The notes under the pieces were generated by a model. The model searched no databases. It worked only from the letters and a program-made list of their open reading frames with translations, and had not been told where the DNA came from. This document shows, one piece after another, positions 47,969-57,108 of a stretch of DNA of 64,000 bases. Source of the DNA: Nocardioides turkmenicus (lineage in GTDB: Bacteria > Actinomycetota > Actinomycetes > Propionibacteriales > Nocardioidaceae); NCBI RefSeq assembly GCF_011045035.1, contig NZ_JAALAA010000017.1, forward strand, positions 56,085-120,084, given 5' to 3'. Both the position numbers and the translations under genes were made by a program. The number at the start of each line of letters is the position of its first letter. Position 1 is the stretch's first letter.

Positions 47969-50389
47969 CTCGCGACTTGTGCCCTGTCCCTCGCGCTGCT
48001 CGGCGGCGCGCTCACCTCGCTCACCGCGGCGCAGGCCGCCGCGCCGCCCGCCGGTGACCCGGTGGCGCTCGTCGACCCGCTGATCGGCTCGTCGAACGGC
48101 GGCAACACCTACCCCGGAGCCGTACGTCCCTTCGGGATGATCTCGTTCAGCCCGACCTCCACCGCGGGCGACCAGACCAACACCGCCGCGTCGAACGGCT
48201 ACTCCTACGACACCACCCGGCTGCGCGGCTTCTCGCTCACCCACGTCAACGGCGCGGGCTGCCACCCGGGCGCCGCCGGGGACGTGCCGATCTTCCCGCA
48301 CACCGCGGCGATGACCGGGTCGCCGACCGCGGACGTCACCGATGCGACGTACGCCTCGAACTTCAGCCACGCCGACGAGCTGGCCGAGCCGGGGCACTAC
48401 CGGCTGGGCCTGGCCAACGGTGCCGAGGTCGACACCGCGGTGACGACCCGGGCGGCGGTCAGCGAGCTGACCTTCCCGGCCGACAAGCCGGCCAACCTGC
48501 TCTTCCGCACCTCCAACTCGCTCAACGGCAGCGAGGCCGCGGTGACGCGGATCGACGAGGCGAAGCGGACGGTGAGCGGCTCGGTGCTCACGGGCGCGTT
48601 CTGCGGCCGGCGCGGCAACGGCGGCGGGAGCAACAAGCGCTCCTACTACCGGCTCTACTTCACCGCGCAGTTCGACCGCGGCTTCTCCGGCCACGGAACC
48701 TGGGTCAACGGCGAGCTCCAGCCGGGCAGCACCGAGGCGCGCGGCGGCGAGGGCTACGAGACCGGCGCGGCCCGCCAGGGGCAGGGCTCGGGCGGCTACG
48801 TCTCCTTCGATCCGAGCCGCGACCAGAGCGTGCGGATGCGGATCGGGATCTCCTACACCAGCCAGTCGGCAGCCGAGGCCAACCTGGCCGCCGAGATCGG
48901 GAGGCGCGACACCGTGGCGACGGTCGCCTCGGACGCTCGCGCGGAGTGGCGCGACGCGCTCTCCTCGATCGAGGTCGCCGGCGGCACCGCGGAGGAGCAG
49001 ACGGCGTTCTACACCGGCCTCTACCACTCCTACCTGCAGCCCAACGTGATCTCCGACGTCGCCGGCACCTACTGGGGCAGCGACCAGGAGGTGCACCGGA
49101 TCGAGCGCGGTCAGCAGGCGCAGTACGGAAACTTCTCCGGCTGGGACCAGTACCGCGCCCACACCCAGCTGCTCGCGCTCCTGGAGCCGCGCGTGGCCGG
49201 CGACTTCGCCCGCTCGCTGCACGCCTACTCCCGCCAGCACGGCGGCGTCTGGGACCGCTGGGTCCATCTCAGCGGCTGGACGCACGTGATGACCGGCGAC
49301 CCCTCTGCCCCGACCCTCGCCGGGTTCTACGCGCTCGGCGTGCGCAACTTCGACGCCGCCGGCGCCTACCGGTCGCTGGTCCACCAGGCGACGGTGCCGC
49401 ACCCCGACGGGCTGTCCAGCTACGGCTGCCCGGGACAGTGCATCGGCCAGCGACCGAACCTGGCCGACTACCTCGCCAAGGGGTACGCACCCCAGGACAC
49501 CTGCCGCTGCTGGGGCGGCGCGGCCGAGACCCTCGAGGACTCCGTCGCCGACTACTCGCTCGCCGACTGGGGCCGCCGCCTCGGTGCCTCGTCCACCGAG
49601 ACCGACGCGCTGATGGAGCGGGCCGGCTGGTGGCAGCACACCTTCAACCCCGCCGCCACCGACCCCGCCACCGGGACCACCGGCTACCAGCAGGCCCGCA
49701 ACGCCGACGGGAGCTGGGTCGCCGGCTTCAGCCCGTCGACGCAGACCGGCTTCGCGCAAGGGAGCAGCGCGACGTACACCTGGATGGTGCCGCACGACGT
49801 CGCCCGGTTGGCCGAGGCCGTCGGTGGGCGCGAGCGGGCGATCCAGCGGCTGGACGCGTTCTTCCACAAGGCCGACGGCTCCTGGCAGTACACCGGCGGC
49901 GACGCGCTGCGCTACGACCCCACCAACGAGCCCGGCATCCACGTCCCGTGGATGTACAACGCTCTCGGCGCACCCTGGAAAACCCAGGAGACGGTCCGCG
50001 CGATGGCATCACTGGCATATGGGACCGGGCCGCGCGGCCTGCCCGGCAACGACGACCTCGGCACCATGTCGGCGTGGTACGTCTTCTCGACGATGGGCAT
50101 CTACCCGCAGGACCCCGCCCGCGCCGAGATGCTGCTCTCCAGCCCCGTCTTCGAGCGCGTCATCATCCACCGCGGCAACGGCGTCGACATCGTCATCGAG
50201 TCACCGCAGGCGAGCCCCGAGAACGTCTACGTCCAGTCGGTCACCCTCGACGGCACGGCACGCACCCAGTCATGGCTGCCCGAGTCGGTGATGACCCGCG
50301 GCGGCGCCGTCCGCATCGACGTCGGCGCCGAGCCCAACCGCTCCTGGGGCACCGCCGAGGCCGACCTGCCGGTCCACCACACCGACTGA
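47960..50389 (+). CDS. Secreted alpha-1,2-mannosidase (GH92)
   Basis: An 809-residue calcium-dependent GH92 enzyme with a Sec signal peptide (cleavage near residues 26-27, AQA). The N-terminal beta-sandwich starts DPLIGSSNGGNTYPGAVRPFGM; the alpha/alpha barrel includes NFSGWDQYRAHTQLL, NEPGIHVPWMYN with the catalytic acid, and GNDDLGTMSAWYVF at about 696-709 with the catalytic base Asp pair. It trims alpha-mannosides of fungal or yeast mannan or N-glycans outside the cell, feeding the neighbouring sugar importer. The ATG sits inside a hairpin and has no ribosome site, so a leaderless start is likely. Confidence 0.9.
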   Translation: MRVLATCALSLALLGGALTSLTAAQAAAPPAGDPVALVDPLIGSSNGGNTYPGAVRPFGMISFSPTSTAGDQTNTAASNGYSYDTTRLRGFSLTHVNGAGCHPGAAGDVPIFPHTAAMTGSPTADVTDATYASNFSHADELAEPGHYRLGLANGAEVDTAVTTRAAVSELTFPADKPANLLFRTSNSLNGSEAAVTRIDEAKRTVSGSVLTGAFCGRRGNGGGSNKRSYYRLYFTAQFDRGFSGHGTWVNGELQPGSTEARGGEGYETGAARQGQGSGGYVSFDPSRDQSVRMRIGISYTSQSAAEANLAAEIGRRDTVATVASDARAEWRDALSSIEVAGGTAEEQTAFYTGLYHSYLQPNVISDVAGTYWGSDQEVHRIERGQQAQYGNFSGWDQYRAHTQLLALLEPRVAGDFARSLHAYSRQHGGVWDRWVHLSGWTHVMTGDPSAPTLAGFYALGVRNFDAAGAYRSLVHQATVPHPDGLSSYGCPGQCIGQRPNLADYLAKGYAPQDTCRCWGGAAETLEDSVADYSLADWGRRLGASSTETDALMERAGWWQHTFNPAATDPATGTTGYQQARNADGSWVAGFSPSTQTGFAQGSSATYTWMVPHDVARLAEAVGGRERAIQRLDAFFHKADGSWQYTGGDALRYDPTNEPGIHVPWMYNALGAPWKTQETVRAMASLAYGTGPRGLPGNDDLGTMSAWYVFSTMGIYPQDPARAEMLLSSPVFERVIIHRGNGVDIVIESPQASPENVYVQSVTLDGTARTQSWLPESVMTRGGAVRIDVGAEPNRSWGTAEADLPVHHTD

Positions 50390-50409
50390 CCAGCGCCCTT
50401 CGCCGAGCA

Positions 50410-50441
50410 CACGCCCCGCATCTGCGAAGATGCGGGGCGTG
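50410..50441. promoter_or_regulatory. Hairpin at the purine permease start codon
   Basis: CACGCCCCGCATC (50410-50422) and GATGCGGGGCGTG (50429-50441) form a perfect 13-bp stem with loop TGCGAA. Both candidate starts, ATG 50430 and GTG 50439, lie in the right arm. It begins 21 bases after the GH92 stop and probably terminates that gene. Confidence 0.75.
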
Positions 50442-51899
50442 AGCACTTCGACCCCGGCACGTCCCCATGCTCTTGACCGGTTCTTCCAGATCAGCGCACG
50501 CGGCTCCACGGTCGGACGCGAGGTCCGCGGTGGCGTGGTCACCTTCTTCACGATGGCCTACATCGTCGCCCTGAACCCCCTGATCCTCGGTTTCGCGGAG
50601 GACGTGAACGGCGACCTCCTCGGCGGCTCCAGCGGCGAGAACCTGGCCGCGATCGCGGCCGGCACGGCGCTGGTGGCCGGCGTGATGACGATCCTGATGG
50701 GTCTCGTCGCCAACTACCCGCTGGCGCTGGCGACCGGCCTCGGGCTCAACGCGTTCGTGGCGTTCTCGATCGCGAGCCAGATGACCTGGGCCGACGCCAT
50801 GGGACTGGTGGTGATCGAGGGTCTGGTGATCCTCGTGCTGGTGCTCACCGGGTTCCGTGAGGCCGTCTTCCACGCGGTCCCGCGCGAGCTCAAGACCGCG
50901 ATCTCGGTCGGTATCGGCCTGTTCATCGCGGTGATCGGCTTCGTCGACGCCGGATTCGTACGCCGCATCCCCGACGCCGCGAACACGACCGTCCCCGTGC
51001 AGCTGGGCCCGACCGGGCAGCTCGCGGGCTGGCCGGTGCTGGTCTTCGTGATCGGTCTCGCCCTGGTCATCACGCTGTGGGTGCGCAAGGTGCGCGGCGC
51101 GATCCTGATCTCCATCGCGGTCACCACGGTGCTCGCGATCATCGTCGAGGCCATCGCCGACCTCGGCGCGGGCGGCGCGAAGAACCCGACCGGCTGGGCG
51201 CTGAACGTGCCGGCCATGCCCGACAAGATCGTCGACTGGCCCTCGTTCGCGACGCTGGGCGAGTTCAACCTGCTCGGCTCGTTCCAGAACGTCGGCATCG
51301 TGACCGCGATCCTGCTGATCTTCACGCTGATGCTCGCCGACTTCTTCGACACCATGGGCACGATGACCGCGATCGGCTCCGAGGCCGGGCTGCTGCGCGA
51401 GGACGGCACCCCGCCGCGTACGCGCTCGATCCTGGTCGTCGACTCGCTGGCTGCTGCCGCCGGTGGTGCCGGTGGCGTCTCGTCCAACACATCCTACGTC
51501 GAGTCGGCCTCGGGTGTCGGCGAGGGCGCCCGGACCGGTCTGGCCGCGGTGGTCACCGGTGTGCTGTTCCTGCTCACCACGTTCCTGGCGCCGCTGGTCA
51601 CCGTGATCCCGTCGGAGGCGGCCGTGCCCGCGCTGGTGCTGGTCGGTTTCCTGATGATGCAGCAGGTCAAGGACATCAACTGGGCCGATCCGGACATCGC
51701 CATCCCGGCGTTCCTGACGATCGCGCTGATGCCCTTCACTTACTCGATCTCGGTCGGCATCGGCGCCGGGTTCCTGGCGTACGTGCTCATCAAGATCGTC
51801 CGCGGCAAGGCCAGGTCCGTCCACCCGCTGATGTGGCTGGTCGCGGTCATGTTCGCCGTCTACTTCGCGATCCACCCGATCTCGAGCTGGCTGCGCTAA
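50439..51899 (+). CDS. NCS2 purine permease, AzgA type (adenine/guanine/hypoxanthine)
   Basis: A 486-residue, about 12-14-helix transporter. The N-terminal block LDRFFQISARGSTVGREVRGGVVTFFTMAYIVALNPLIL, given here as landmarks LDRFF, STVGREVRGG and NPLIL, together with LADFFDTMGTMTAIG and SSNTSYVESASGVGEGARTG, matches AzgA-like proton:purine symporters rather than UraA/UacT. GTG 50439 gives the usual N-terminus; ATG 50430 would add three residues. Neither has a ribosome site. Its stop overlaps the convergent LLM gene by 3 bases. Confidence 0.9.
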   Translation: MSTSTPARPHALDRFFQISARGSTVGREVRGGVVTFFTMAYIVALNPLILGFAEDVNGDLLGGSSGENLAAIAAGTALVAGVMTILMGLVANYPLALATGLGLNAFVAFSIASQMTWADAMGLVVIEGLVILVLVLTGFREAVFHAVPRELKTAISVGIGLFIAVIGFVDAGFVRRIPDAANTTVPVQLGPTGQLAGWPVLVFVIGLALVITLWVRKVRGAILISIAVTTVLAIIVEAIADLGAGGAKNPTGWALNVPAMPDKIVDWPSFATLGEFNLLGSFQNVGIVTAILLIFTLMLADFFDTMGTMTAIGSEAGLLREDGTPPRTRSILVVDSLAAAAGGAGGVSSNTSYVESASGVGEGARTGLAAVVTGVLFLLTTFLAPLVTVIPSEAAVPALVLVGFLMMQQVKDINWADPDIAIPAFLTIALMPFTYSISVGIGAGFLAYVLIKIVRGKARSVHPLMWLVAVMFAVYFAIHPISSWLR

Positions 51900-52930
51900 C
51901 GAGCTGGGCTGAGCATGTCCTTGACGAGCGGCACGACCTGGGTGCCGTAGAGCTCGATCGAGCCCATCAGGTCCTCGTGGCGCACCCGGCCCTGGTCGTA
52001 CTTGAGGTCGAACCGGTCGACGCCGAGCACCTTGATCGTGCTGGCGAGCTTCCGGGCGACGGTCTCGGGCGAGCCGACGTAGAGGGACCCTCCCTCGATC
52101 TCGCGCTCGAAGTCGCCGGGGCGCGGCGGCGGCCAGCCGCGCTCGCGGCCGATCTGGGTGCGCATGGCCAGCCAGCCCTCGTAGACCGTCTCCCGGGCCT
52201 GCTCGTCGGTCTTGGCGACGAAGCCGGGTGAGTGGACGGCGACCCGCTTCCGCGTCACCCCGAACTCGTCCTGGGCGCGCTCGAAGAGGTCGATGTAGGG
52301 CGCGAACCGGTCGGCGGGCCCGCCGATGATGGCGAGGAAGAGGCCGAATCCGTGGCGGGCGGTGCGTACGACCGACTCCGGGCTGCCGCCGACGCCGACC
52401 CACGCGGTCAGGCCGTTCTCGGTGCGCGGGAAGACCTCCTGGTCGGTGAGCGCCGCGCGGGTGCGGCCCTCCCAGGTGACCTTCTCCTCCTTCAGCAGCG
52501 CGGCCAGCAGGTCGAGACGCTCCTCGAAGAGCTCCTCGTAGTCGGCGAGGTCGAAGCCGAACAGCGGGAACGACTCGGTGAACGAGCCGCGACCGGCCAC
52601 GATCTCCGCACGGCCCCGCGAGACCGCGTCGAGGGTGGCGAACCGCTCGAAGACCCGCACCGGGTCGTCGGAGCTGAGCACGGTCACCGCGGAGCCGAGG
52701 CGGAGACGCTCGGTGCGGGAGGCGACCGCGGCGAGCACCATCTCCGGGCTGGAGACGGCGAAGTCGCGGCGGTGGTGCTCGCCCACGCCGAAGAAGTCGA
52801 GCCCGACCTGGTCGGCCAGCACGCCCTCCTCGACGATGTCGCGGATCACCTGCGCGTGGTGCTGCGGCTTGCCCTCGGCGTCGCGGGTGACCCCGCCGAA
52901 GGTGTCCAGGCCGAACTCGATGTCAGTCAC
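51896..52930 (-). CDS. LLM-class flavin-dependent oxidoreductase
   Basis: A 344-residue luciferase-like TIM-barrel monooxygenase. Marks are EEGVLADQVGLDFFGVGEHH, PEMVLAAVASRTERLRLGSAV, GRAEIVAGRGSFTESFPLFG and the C-terminal GSPETVARKL. The family uses FMNH2 or F420 from a partner; substrates are very diverse. GTG 52930 starts the family N-terminus; the upstream in-frame extension overlaps ureD and is rejected. It lies 13 bases after the ureD stop on the same strand and may be transcribed with the urease operon, although a functional link is not evident. Confidence 0.88.
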   Translation of the reverse strand: MTDIEFGLDTFGGVTRDAEGKPQHHAQVIRDIVEEGVLADQVGLDFFGVGEHHRRDFAVSSPEMVLAAVASRTERLRLGSAVTVLSSDDPVRVFERFATLDAVSRGRAEIVAGRGSFTESFPLFGFDLADYEELFEERLDLLAALLKEEKVTWEGRTRAALTDQEVFPRTENGLTAWVGVGGSPESVVRTARHGFGLFLAIIGGPADRFAPYIDLFERAQDEFGVTRKRVAVHSPGFVAKTDEQARETVYEGWLAMRTQIGRERGWPPPRPGDFEREIEGGSLYVGSPETVARKLASTIKVLGVDRFDLKYDQGRVRHEDLMGSIELYGTQVVPLVKDMLSPAR

Positions 52931-52943
52931 GCCCGTTGAAACC

Positions 52944-53690
52944 TCAACCAGTCGTGACGCATTCCCAGGGCTGTCTCGGGATCTCGTGGGCCTCGCCGGC
53001 GAGGTGGCGCCACAGCGTGCCGCCGCGCTCCAGGTCGAGCCGACCGTCCGGGCAGGCATCGGGCGGTACGTCGCACCCGAGCGCGGTGACCGACCCGAGC
53101 ACCCGGTGCGGGCCGAGGAGTCCGGGAGCCAGCGAGCCAGCGTCCAGGTCGAGGGACTCGACCAGGAGCGGGCGGCCGTCGTGGTCGTGAGCCTCCCAGG
53201 TGGTGCGGGCTCGGCCGGGGCGCTCGCCGTGGCGGCCGAGGACCAGGGTCTCGCGCAGGGCGAGCCTCGAGCCGGGCGCCATGGCGATCCGGGTGTCGCG
53301 GGTGACGTCGGCGCCGGCGGAGACGACGAACGGCTCACCGGCCCAGACCAGGGTGGCTCCTGCCGCCAGGTCGATCGTGACCGACCAGGTCGCCCGCCCG
53401 CCGTCCATGTCGTAGGCGACCGTGCCTCCCGGCTCGACCAGGGTCAGGCTCGCGCCCTCCCCCACCTCGACGGCGACGCCGATCCGGTCGCCGGCCAGCA
53501 GCATCGCGCCGTCGGGGACCAGCGAGATCCGCGCCGAGCGGGTGTCGCTGGCGAGCAGCATCGGCCGCAGCGCGGGTGCCGTCGACGGTCCGGCGACGTC
53601 GGTCTCGACGCGCACCCGGGTGCCGTCGACGGCGCCGACCCGGACCCGGGTCAGGGATCCGGTGGCCAGCTCAGGCGTGCTGGTGGCCAT
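52944..53690 (-). CDS. ureD: Urease accessory protein UreD (UreH)
   Basis: A 248-residue UreD-family scaffold that binds apo-urease and channels nickel from UreG through UreF. Recognised features are the beta-solenoid N-terminal half (SLTLVEPGGTVAYDMDGGRA), the TLVWAGEPFVVSAGADVTRDT block and RLALRETLVLGRHGE. UreD diverges strongly, and the gene position after ureG supports the call. Start ATG 53690 overlaps the ureG 3' end by 20 bases; an ATG at 53696 would add two residues. It is last of the ure genes. Confidence 0.88.
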   Translation of the reverse strand: MATSTPELATGSLTRVRVGAVDGTRVRVETDVAGPSTAPALRPMLLASDTRSARISLVPDGAMLLAGDRIGVAVEVGEGASLTLVEPGGTVAYDMDGGRATWSVTIDLAAGATLVWAGEPFVVSAGADVTRDTRIAMAPGSRLALRETLVLGRHGERPGRARTTWEAHDHDGRPLLVESLDLDAGSLAPGLLGPHRVLGSVTALGCDVPPDACPDGRLDLERGGTLWRHLAGEAHEIPRQPWECVTTG

Positions 53691-54414
53691 GAACATGCTC
53701 AGCCTCGTGGTCGTGGGTGTGGCTGGTCCCGTCGGCGTGGAAGTGCGGCGCCATCGGCCCGGGGTCCGCGGGGACGAGGGAGCCGCCGCGGTGCCGGGCC
53801 AGCTCGGACCTCACCCAGGTGATCAGCGCCTCCACGGAGGACGGGTCGGTGCGCGAGAGCGCGATCACCGGGCGGCCCTCACGCACCGACCCCGCGTCGG
53901 AGACCATCGCGGCCGGGTCGACACCGACGTACGGGGCGAGGTCGGTCTTGTTGACCACCAGCAGGTCCGCACGCTCGATGCCGGGGCCGCCCTTGCGGGC
54001 CACGTCGCCGCCGCCGGCGACGTCGATCAGGAAGATCTGGGTGTCGACCAGCGCCGGGGAGAACGTCGCGGTGAGGTTGTCGCCGCCCGACTCGACCAGC
54101 ACCACGTCCAGCGGCGCGAACTCCTCCTCGAGCTCCTCGACGGCGATCAGGTTGGCGGTGACGTCGTCGCGGATGGCGGTGTGGGGACACGCGCCGGTCT
54201 CGACCGCCCGGATGCGGGCCGGGTCGAGCACCCCGGCGGAGCGGAGGAAGCGGGCGTCCTCGTCGGTGTAGATGTCGTTGGTGACCACGCCGATCTCGAG
54301 GTCGGCGGCCAGCTCGCGGCACAGCAGCGCGATGAGCGAGCTCTTGCCGGTGCCGACGGGTCCGCACACCCCGATGCGCAGTCCCCTGCCGTTCGTCGTC
54401 GTGTTTTCAGGCAC
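53671..54414 (-). CDS. ureG: Urease accessory GTPase UreG with C-terminal histidine-rich tail
   Basis: A 247-residue SIMIBI GTPase that powers nickel insertion into urease. It shows the P-loop GPVGTGKSS at 18-26, VVTNDIYTDEDARFL, the metal-binding ETGACPHTAIRDD (Cys-Pro-His), VESGGDNLTATFSPALVD and the guanine motif NKTDLAPYVG. The last 24 residues (224-247) hold nine histidines. Such His-rich tails are usually found on UreE or at the N-terminus of UreG; no ureE is present here, so this tail may take over nickel binding. It overlaps ureF at its start and ureD at its end. Confidence 0.95.
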   Translation of the reverse strand: MPENTTTNGRGLRIGVCGPVGTGKSSLIALLCRELAADLEIGVVTNDIYTDEDARFLRSAGVLDPARIRAVETGACPHTAIRDDVTANLIAVEELEEEFAPLDVVLVESGGDNLTATFSPALVDTQIFLIDVAGGGDVARKGGPGIERADLLVVNKTDLAPYVGVDPAAMVSDAGSVREGRPVIALSRTDPSSVEALITWVRSELARHRGGSLVPADPGPMAPHFHADGTSHTHDHEAEHVHGHQHA

Positions 54415-55069
54415 TGAACAACCTCCTGGTCGTACGGGCGTGGGCCTGAGCCCACAGGTCTAGTTGGGGCGCGCTGGGCGCGGGGATCTGGTCGGGGTCG
54501 GTCAGTGAGGCGACCTCGGTGGCGACCCGCTCGACCTCCGGGAGCAGGTCGCGGACCCACGAGGTGGTGTCGAGCGGGTCGAGGGGCAGCAGCTTGAGGG
54601 CTGCCGAGGCGACGGTCTGCAGGTCGTCGTACGCCACCAGCCGGCCCAGCGAGGCGGGCGCGAGGCCGCCGGTGGCGGCCGCCGCTGCCAGGACGAGCGG
54701 TCGGCAGGGACGCTCGAGGGCGGCGACCTCGGCGACGTGCCCCGAGTCCGGGAACAGCCTCTTGACCAGCCGCAACAGCGCCCGACCAAGGGTGCGGGAG
54801 GTGTCCCGCATCGGGGCCGACGGGGTGCGCGCCGCCCACGCGTCGACGACGGTCGGGAGCGGCAGGCCGGCACGCAGCCGGTGCAGCGCCACGACCGCCG
54901 TGCCCGCCTCGACCCGCACCACGCTGGCCAGGCGGGAGCGCATGAAGACGGGGACCTGCTCGGCGGCCAGGCCGGAGCGTACGGCTGCCTCCAGCTGGCC
55001 GGACTGGGTGTGACCGGCGACCGGGAGACGGGCGTCGGCCAGCAGCATCATGAGCAGCTCTTCGGACAT
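54407..55069 (-). CDS. ureF: Urease accessory protein UreF
   Basis: A 220-residue all-helical UreF protein forming the (UreD-UreF-UreG) activation complex and acting on UreG GTPase. The N-terminal ADARLPVAGHTQSGQLEAAV corresponds to the conserved FPxGxxxxSxGLE region, here with His-Thr-Gln-Ser and Gln-Leu-Glu, a divergent but typical actinobacterial form. The C-terminal LASLTDPDQIPAPSAPQLDL carries the usual ending. It follows ureC by 15 bases and overlaps ureG by 8. Confidence 0.9.
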   Translation of the reverse strand: MSEELLMMLLADARLPVAGHTQSGQLEAAVRSGLAAEQVPVFMRSRLASVVRVEAGTAVVALHRLRAGLPLPTVVDAWAARTPSAPMRDTSRTLGRALLRLVKRLFPDSGHVAEVAALERPCRPLVLAAAAATGGLAPASLGRLVAYDDLQTVASAALKLLPLDPLDTTSWVRDLLPEVERVATEVASLTDPDQIPAPSAPQLDLWAQAHARTTRRLFSA

Positions 55070-55084
55070 CGGGCTCAGAGCCGC

Positions 55085-56779
55085 TCAGAACATCGAGTAG
55101 AGCTGCGTCAGCGGCAGCTCGGTGGCGGGCGCGGGCTCGATGAGCTCGCCGTCGACGTGGATGCGGAAGGTCTCGGGCTCGATCCGGATGTCCGGAGTCG
55201 CGGAGTTGTTGACCATCTGCGCCTTTCCGATCTCCCGGGTCGGCTCGATGCCGACCAGGCGGCGACGCAGGCCGAGACGCTCGGCCAGGCCGGCGGCGAG
55301 GGCCGCCGGGGCGACGAACGACACCGCGTGGTCCGCGCCCGGCCCCACCAGGGTCGGCCTCATCAGCACCGGCTGCGGGGTCGGGATCGAGGCGTTCGGG
55401 TCGCCGAGGGCGCCCCAGACCAGGGTCCCGGCCTTCATCACGACCTCCGGGCGGATGCCGAAGAACCGCGGGTCCCACAGGACGAGGTCGGCCATCTTGC
55501 CGGGCTCCACGGAGCCGACCTCGGCGGCGATGCCGTGAGCGATGGCGGGGTTGATCGTGTACTTCGCGACGTACCGCTTCGCGCGGATGTTGTCCGCCGC
55601 TCCACCCAGCGAGCCGAGCCGGGCCTTCATCGCGTGGGCGACCTGCCAGGTGCGGCAGACGACCTCGCCGATGCGGCCCATCGCCTGGGCGTCGGAGGAG
55701 GTGATCGACAGCGCGCCGAGGTCGTGGAGCACGTCCTCGGCGGCGATCGTGGTCGCCCGGATGCGCGACTCGGCGAAGGCCAGGTCCTCAGGCACCCGCG
55801 GGTTGAGGTGGTGGCAGACCATCAGCATGTCGAGGTGCTCGGCGACGGTGTTGACGGTGTGCGGCAGGGTCGGGTTGGTGGAGCCGGGGATGACGTACGG
55901 CAGGGAGGCGACCGAGAGGATGTCGGGCGCGTGCCCTCCCCCGGCGCCCTCGGCGTGGAAGGCGTGGATCGAGCGGCCGGCGATCGCGGAGACGGTCGAC
56001 TCCAGGTAGCCCGCCTCGTTGAGGGAGTCTGAGTGCAGCGTCACCTGCAGGCCGTGCTCGTCGGCCGCCTTGAGGGCGGCGTCGATCGCTGCCGGGGTCG
56101 AGCCCCAGTCCTCGTGGACCTTGTAGGCGGCAGCCCCGGCCAGCGCCTGCTCGGCCAGCCCGGCGGCGGAGACGGTGTTGCCCTTGCCCATCAGCAGCAG
56201 GTTGACCGGCAGGTCGTCGAGGGCCCGGTGGATGGTCTCCAGGTGCCACGGCCCGGGGGTGACGGTGGTCGCCTTGGAGCCCTCCGACGGACCGGTGCCG
56301 CCACCACCGACGGTCGTGGTGCCGGTCGAGATCGCCTCGACGATCTGAGAGCGGGACAGGAGGTGTACGTGGACGTCGATCGCCCCGGCGGTGAGGATCT
56401 TGCCCTCGCCGCTGACCACGTCCGTGCCCGGCCCGATGACCAGGTCCGGGTGGACGCCGTCGGCGATGTCGGGGTTGCCCGAGCGGCCCAGCGCGACGAT
56501 CCGTCCGCCGCGGATCCCCACGTCGGCCCGGACGATGCCCCAGTGGTCGAGCACCACGGCGTTGGTGATCACCGTGTCGAGCGCGCCCTCGGACCGGGGC
56601 ACCGTCGACTGGTTCATCGACTCGCGGATCGACTTCCCGCCGCCGAAGACCGACTCCTCGCCGCCCGCGGTCAGGTCGTCCTCGACCTCGATCCACAGGT
56701 CGGTGTCACCGAGCCGCACCTGGTCGCCGGTCGTGGGGCCGTAGAGCGCGGCGTACTCGGTCCTGCTGATCTCGACCAT
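55085..56779 (-). CDS. ureC: Urease alpha subunit
   Basis: A 564-residue catalytic subunit hydrolysing urea to ammonia and carbamate. All active-site residues are seen with a uniform +3 offset from the Klebsiella enzyme: nickel ligands His137, His139, carbamylated Lys220, His249, His275 and Asp363; His222; and the mobile-flap Cys322 and catalytic His323 (MVCHHLNPR). The start ATG 56779 shares a base with the ureB stop; a GTG one codon earlier is less likely. It is full length and intact, so the urease should be active if nickel is delivered. Confidence 0.98.
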   Translation of the reverse strand: MVEISRTEYAALYGPTTGDQVRLGDTDLWIEVEDDLTAGGEESVFGGGKSIRESMNQSTVPRSEGALDTVITNAVVLDHWGIVRADVGIRGGRIVALGRSGNPDIADGVHPDLVIGPGTDVVSGEGKILTAGAIDVHVHLLSRSQIVEAISTGTTTVGGGGTGPSEGSKATTVTPGPWHLETIHRALDDLPVNLLLMGKGNTVSAAGLAEQALAGAAAYKVHEDWGSTPAAIDAALKAADEHGLQVTLHSDSLNEAGYLESTVSAIAGRSIHAFHAEGAGGGHAPDILSVASLPYVIPGSTNPTLPHTVNTVAEHLDMLMVCHHLNPRVPEDLAFAESRIRATTIAAEDVLHDLGALSITSSDAQAMGRIGEVVCRTWQVAHAMKARLGSLGGAADNIRAKRYVAKYTINPAIAHGIAAEVGSVEPGKMADLVLWDPRFFGIRPEVVMKAGTLVWGALGDPNASIPTPQPVLMRPTLVGPGADHAVSFVAPAALAAGLAERLGLRRRLVGIEPTREIGKAQMVNNSATPDIRIEPETFRIHVDGELIEPAPATELPLTQLYSMF

Positions 56780-57099
56780 CACCCCTCCTTGATCTGGATG
56801 CCGGGCACGACGCGGGCGCCCTTGAGCGCGACGATCGCGACCTCCCGGGACGCGCCCGGCTCGAACCTGCGCGACGTCCCGGCCGGGATGTCGAGCCGGA
56901 ACCCCTCGGCCGCGGCGCGGTCGAAGTCGAGAGCGGAGTTCACCTCGGCGAGGTGGATGTGGGAGCCGATCTGGACCGGCCGGTCGCCGGTGTTGAGGAC
57001 GATCAGCGTACGCCGCTCCGACTCGCTCCGGTCGGCGTTGAGATGGATGGTGCCCTCGGCGACGCGTACGGCTCCGGGTCCTCGGGACTGCACAGACAT
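56779..57099 (-). CDS. ureB: Urease beta subunit
   Basis: A 106-residue UreB protein. The family core is clear: NTGDRPVQIGSHIHLAEVNSALDFDRAAAEGFRLDIPAG, given by landmarks IGSHIHLAEVN and RLDIPAG, then RFEPGASREVAIVALKGARVV. It packs against UreC around the active-site cavity. Length is standard. It lies 9 bases after ureA and overlaps ureC by one base. Confidence 0.97.
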   Translation of the reverse strand: MSVQSRGPGAVRVAEGTIHLNADRSESERRTLIVLNTGDRPVQIGSHIHLAEVNSALDFDRAAAEGFRLDIPAGTSRRFEPGASREVAIVALKGARVVPGIQIKEG

Positions 57100-57108
57100 G
57101 GGGCCTCC

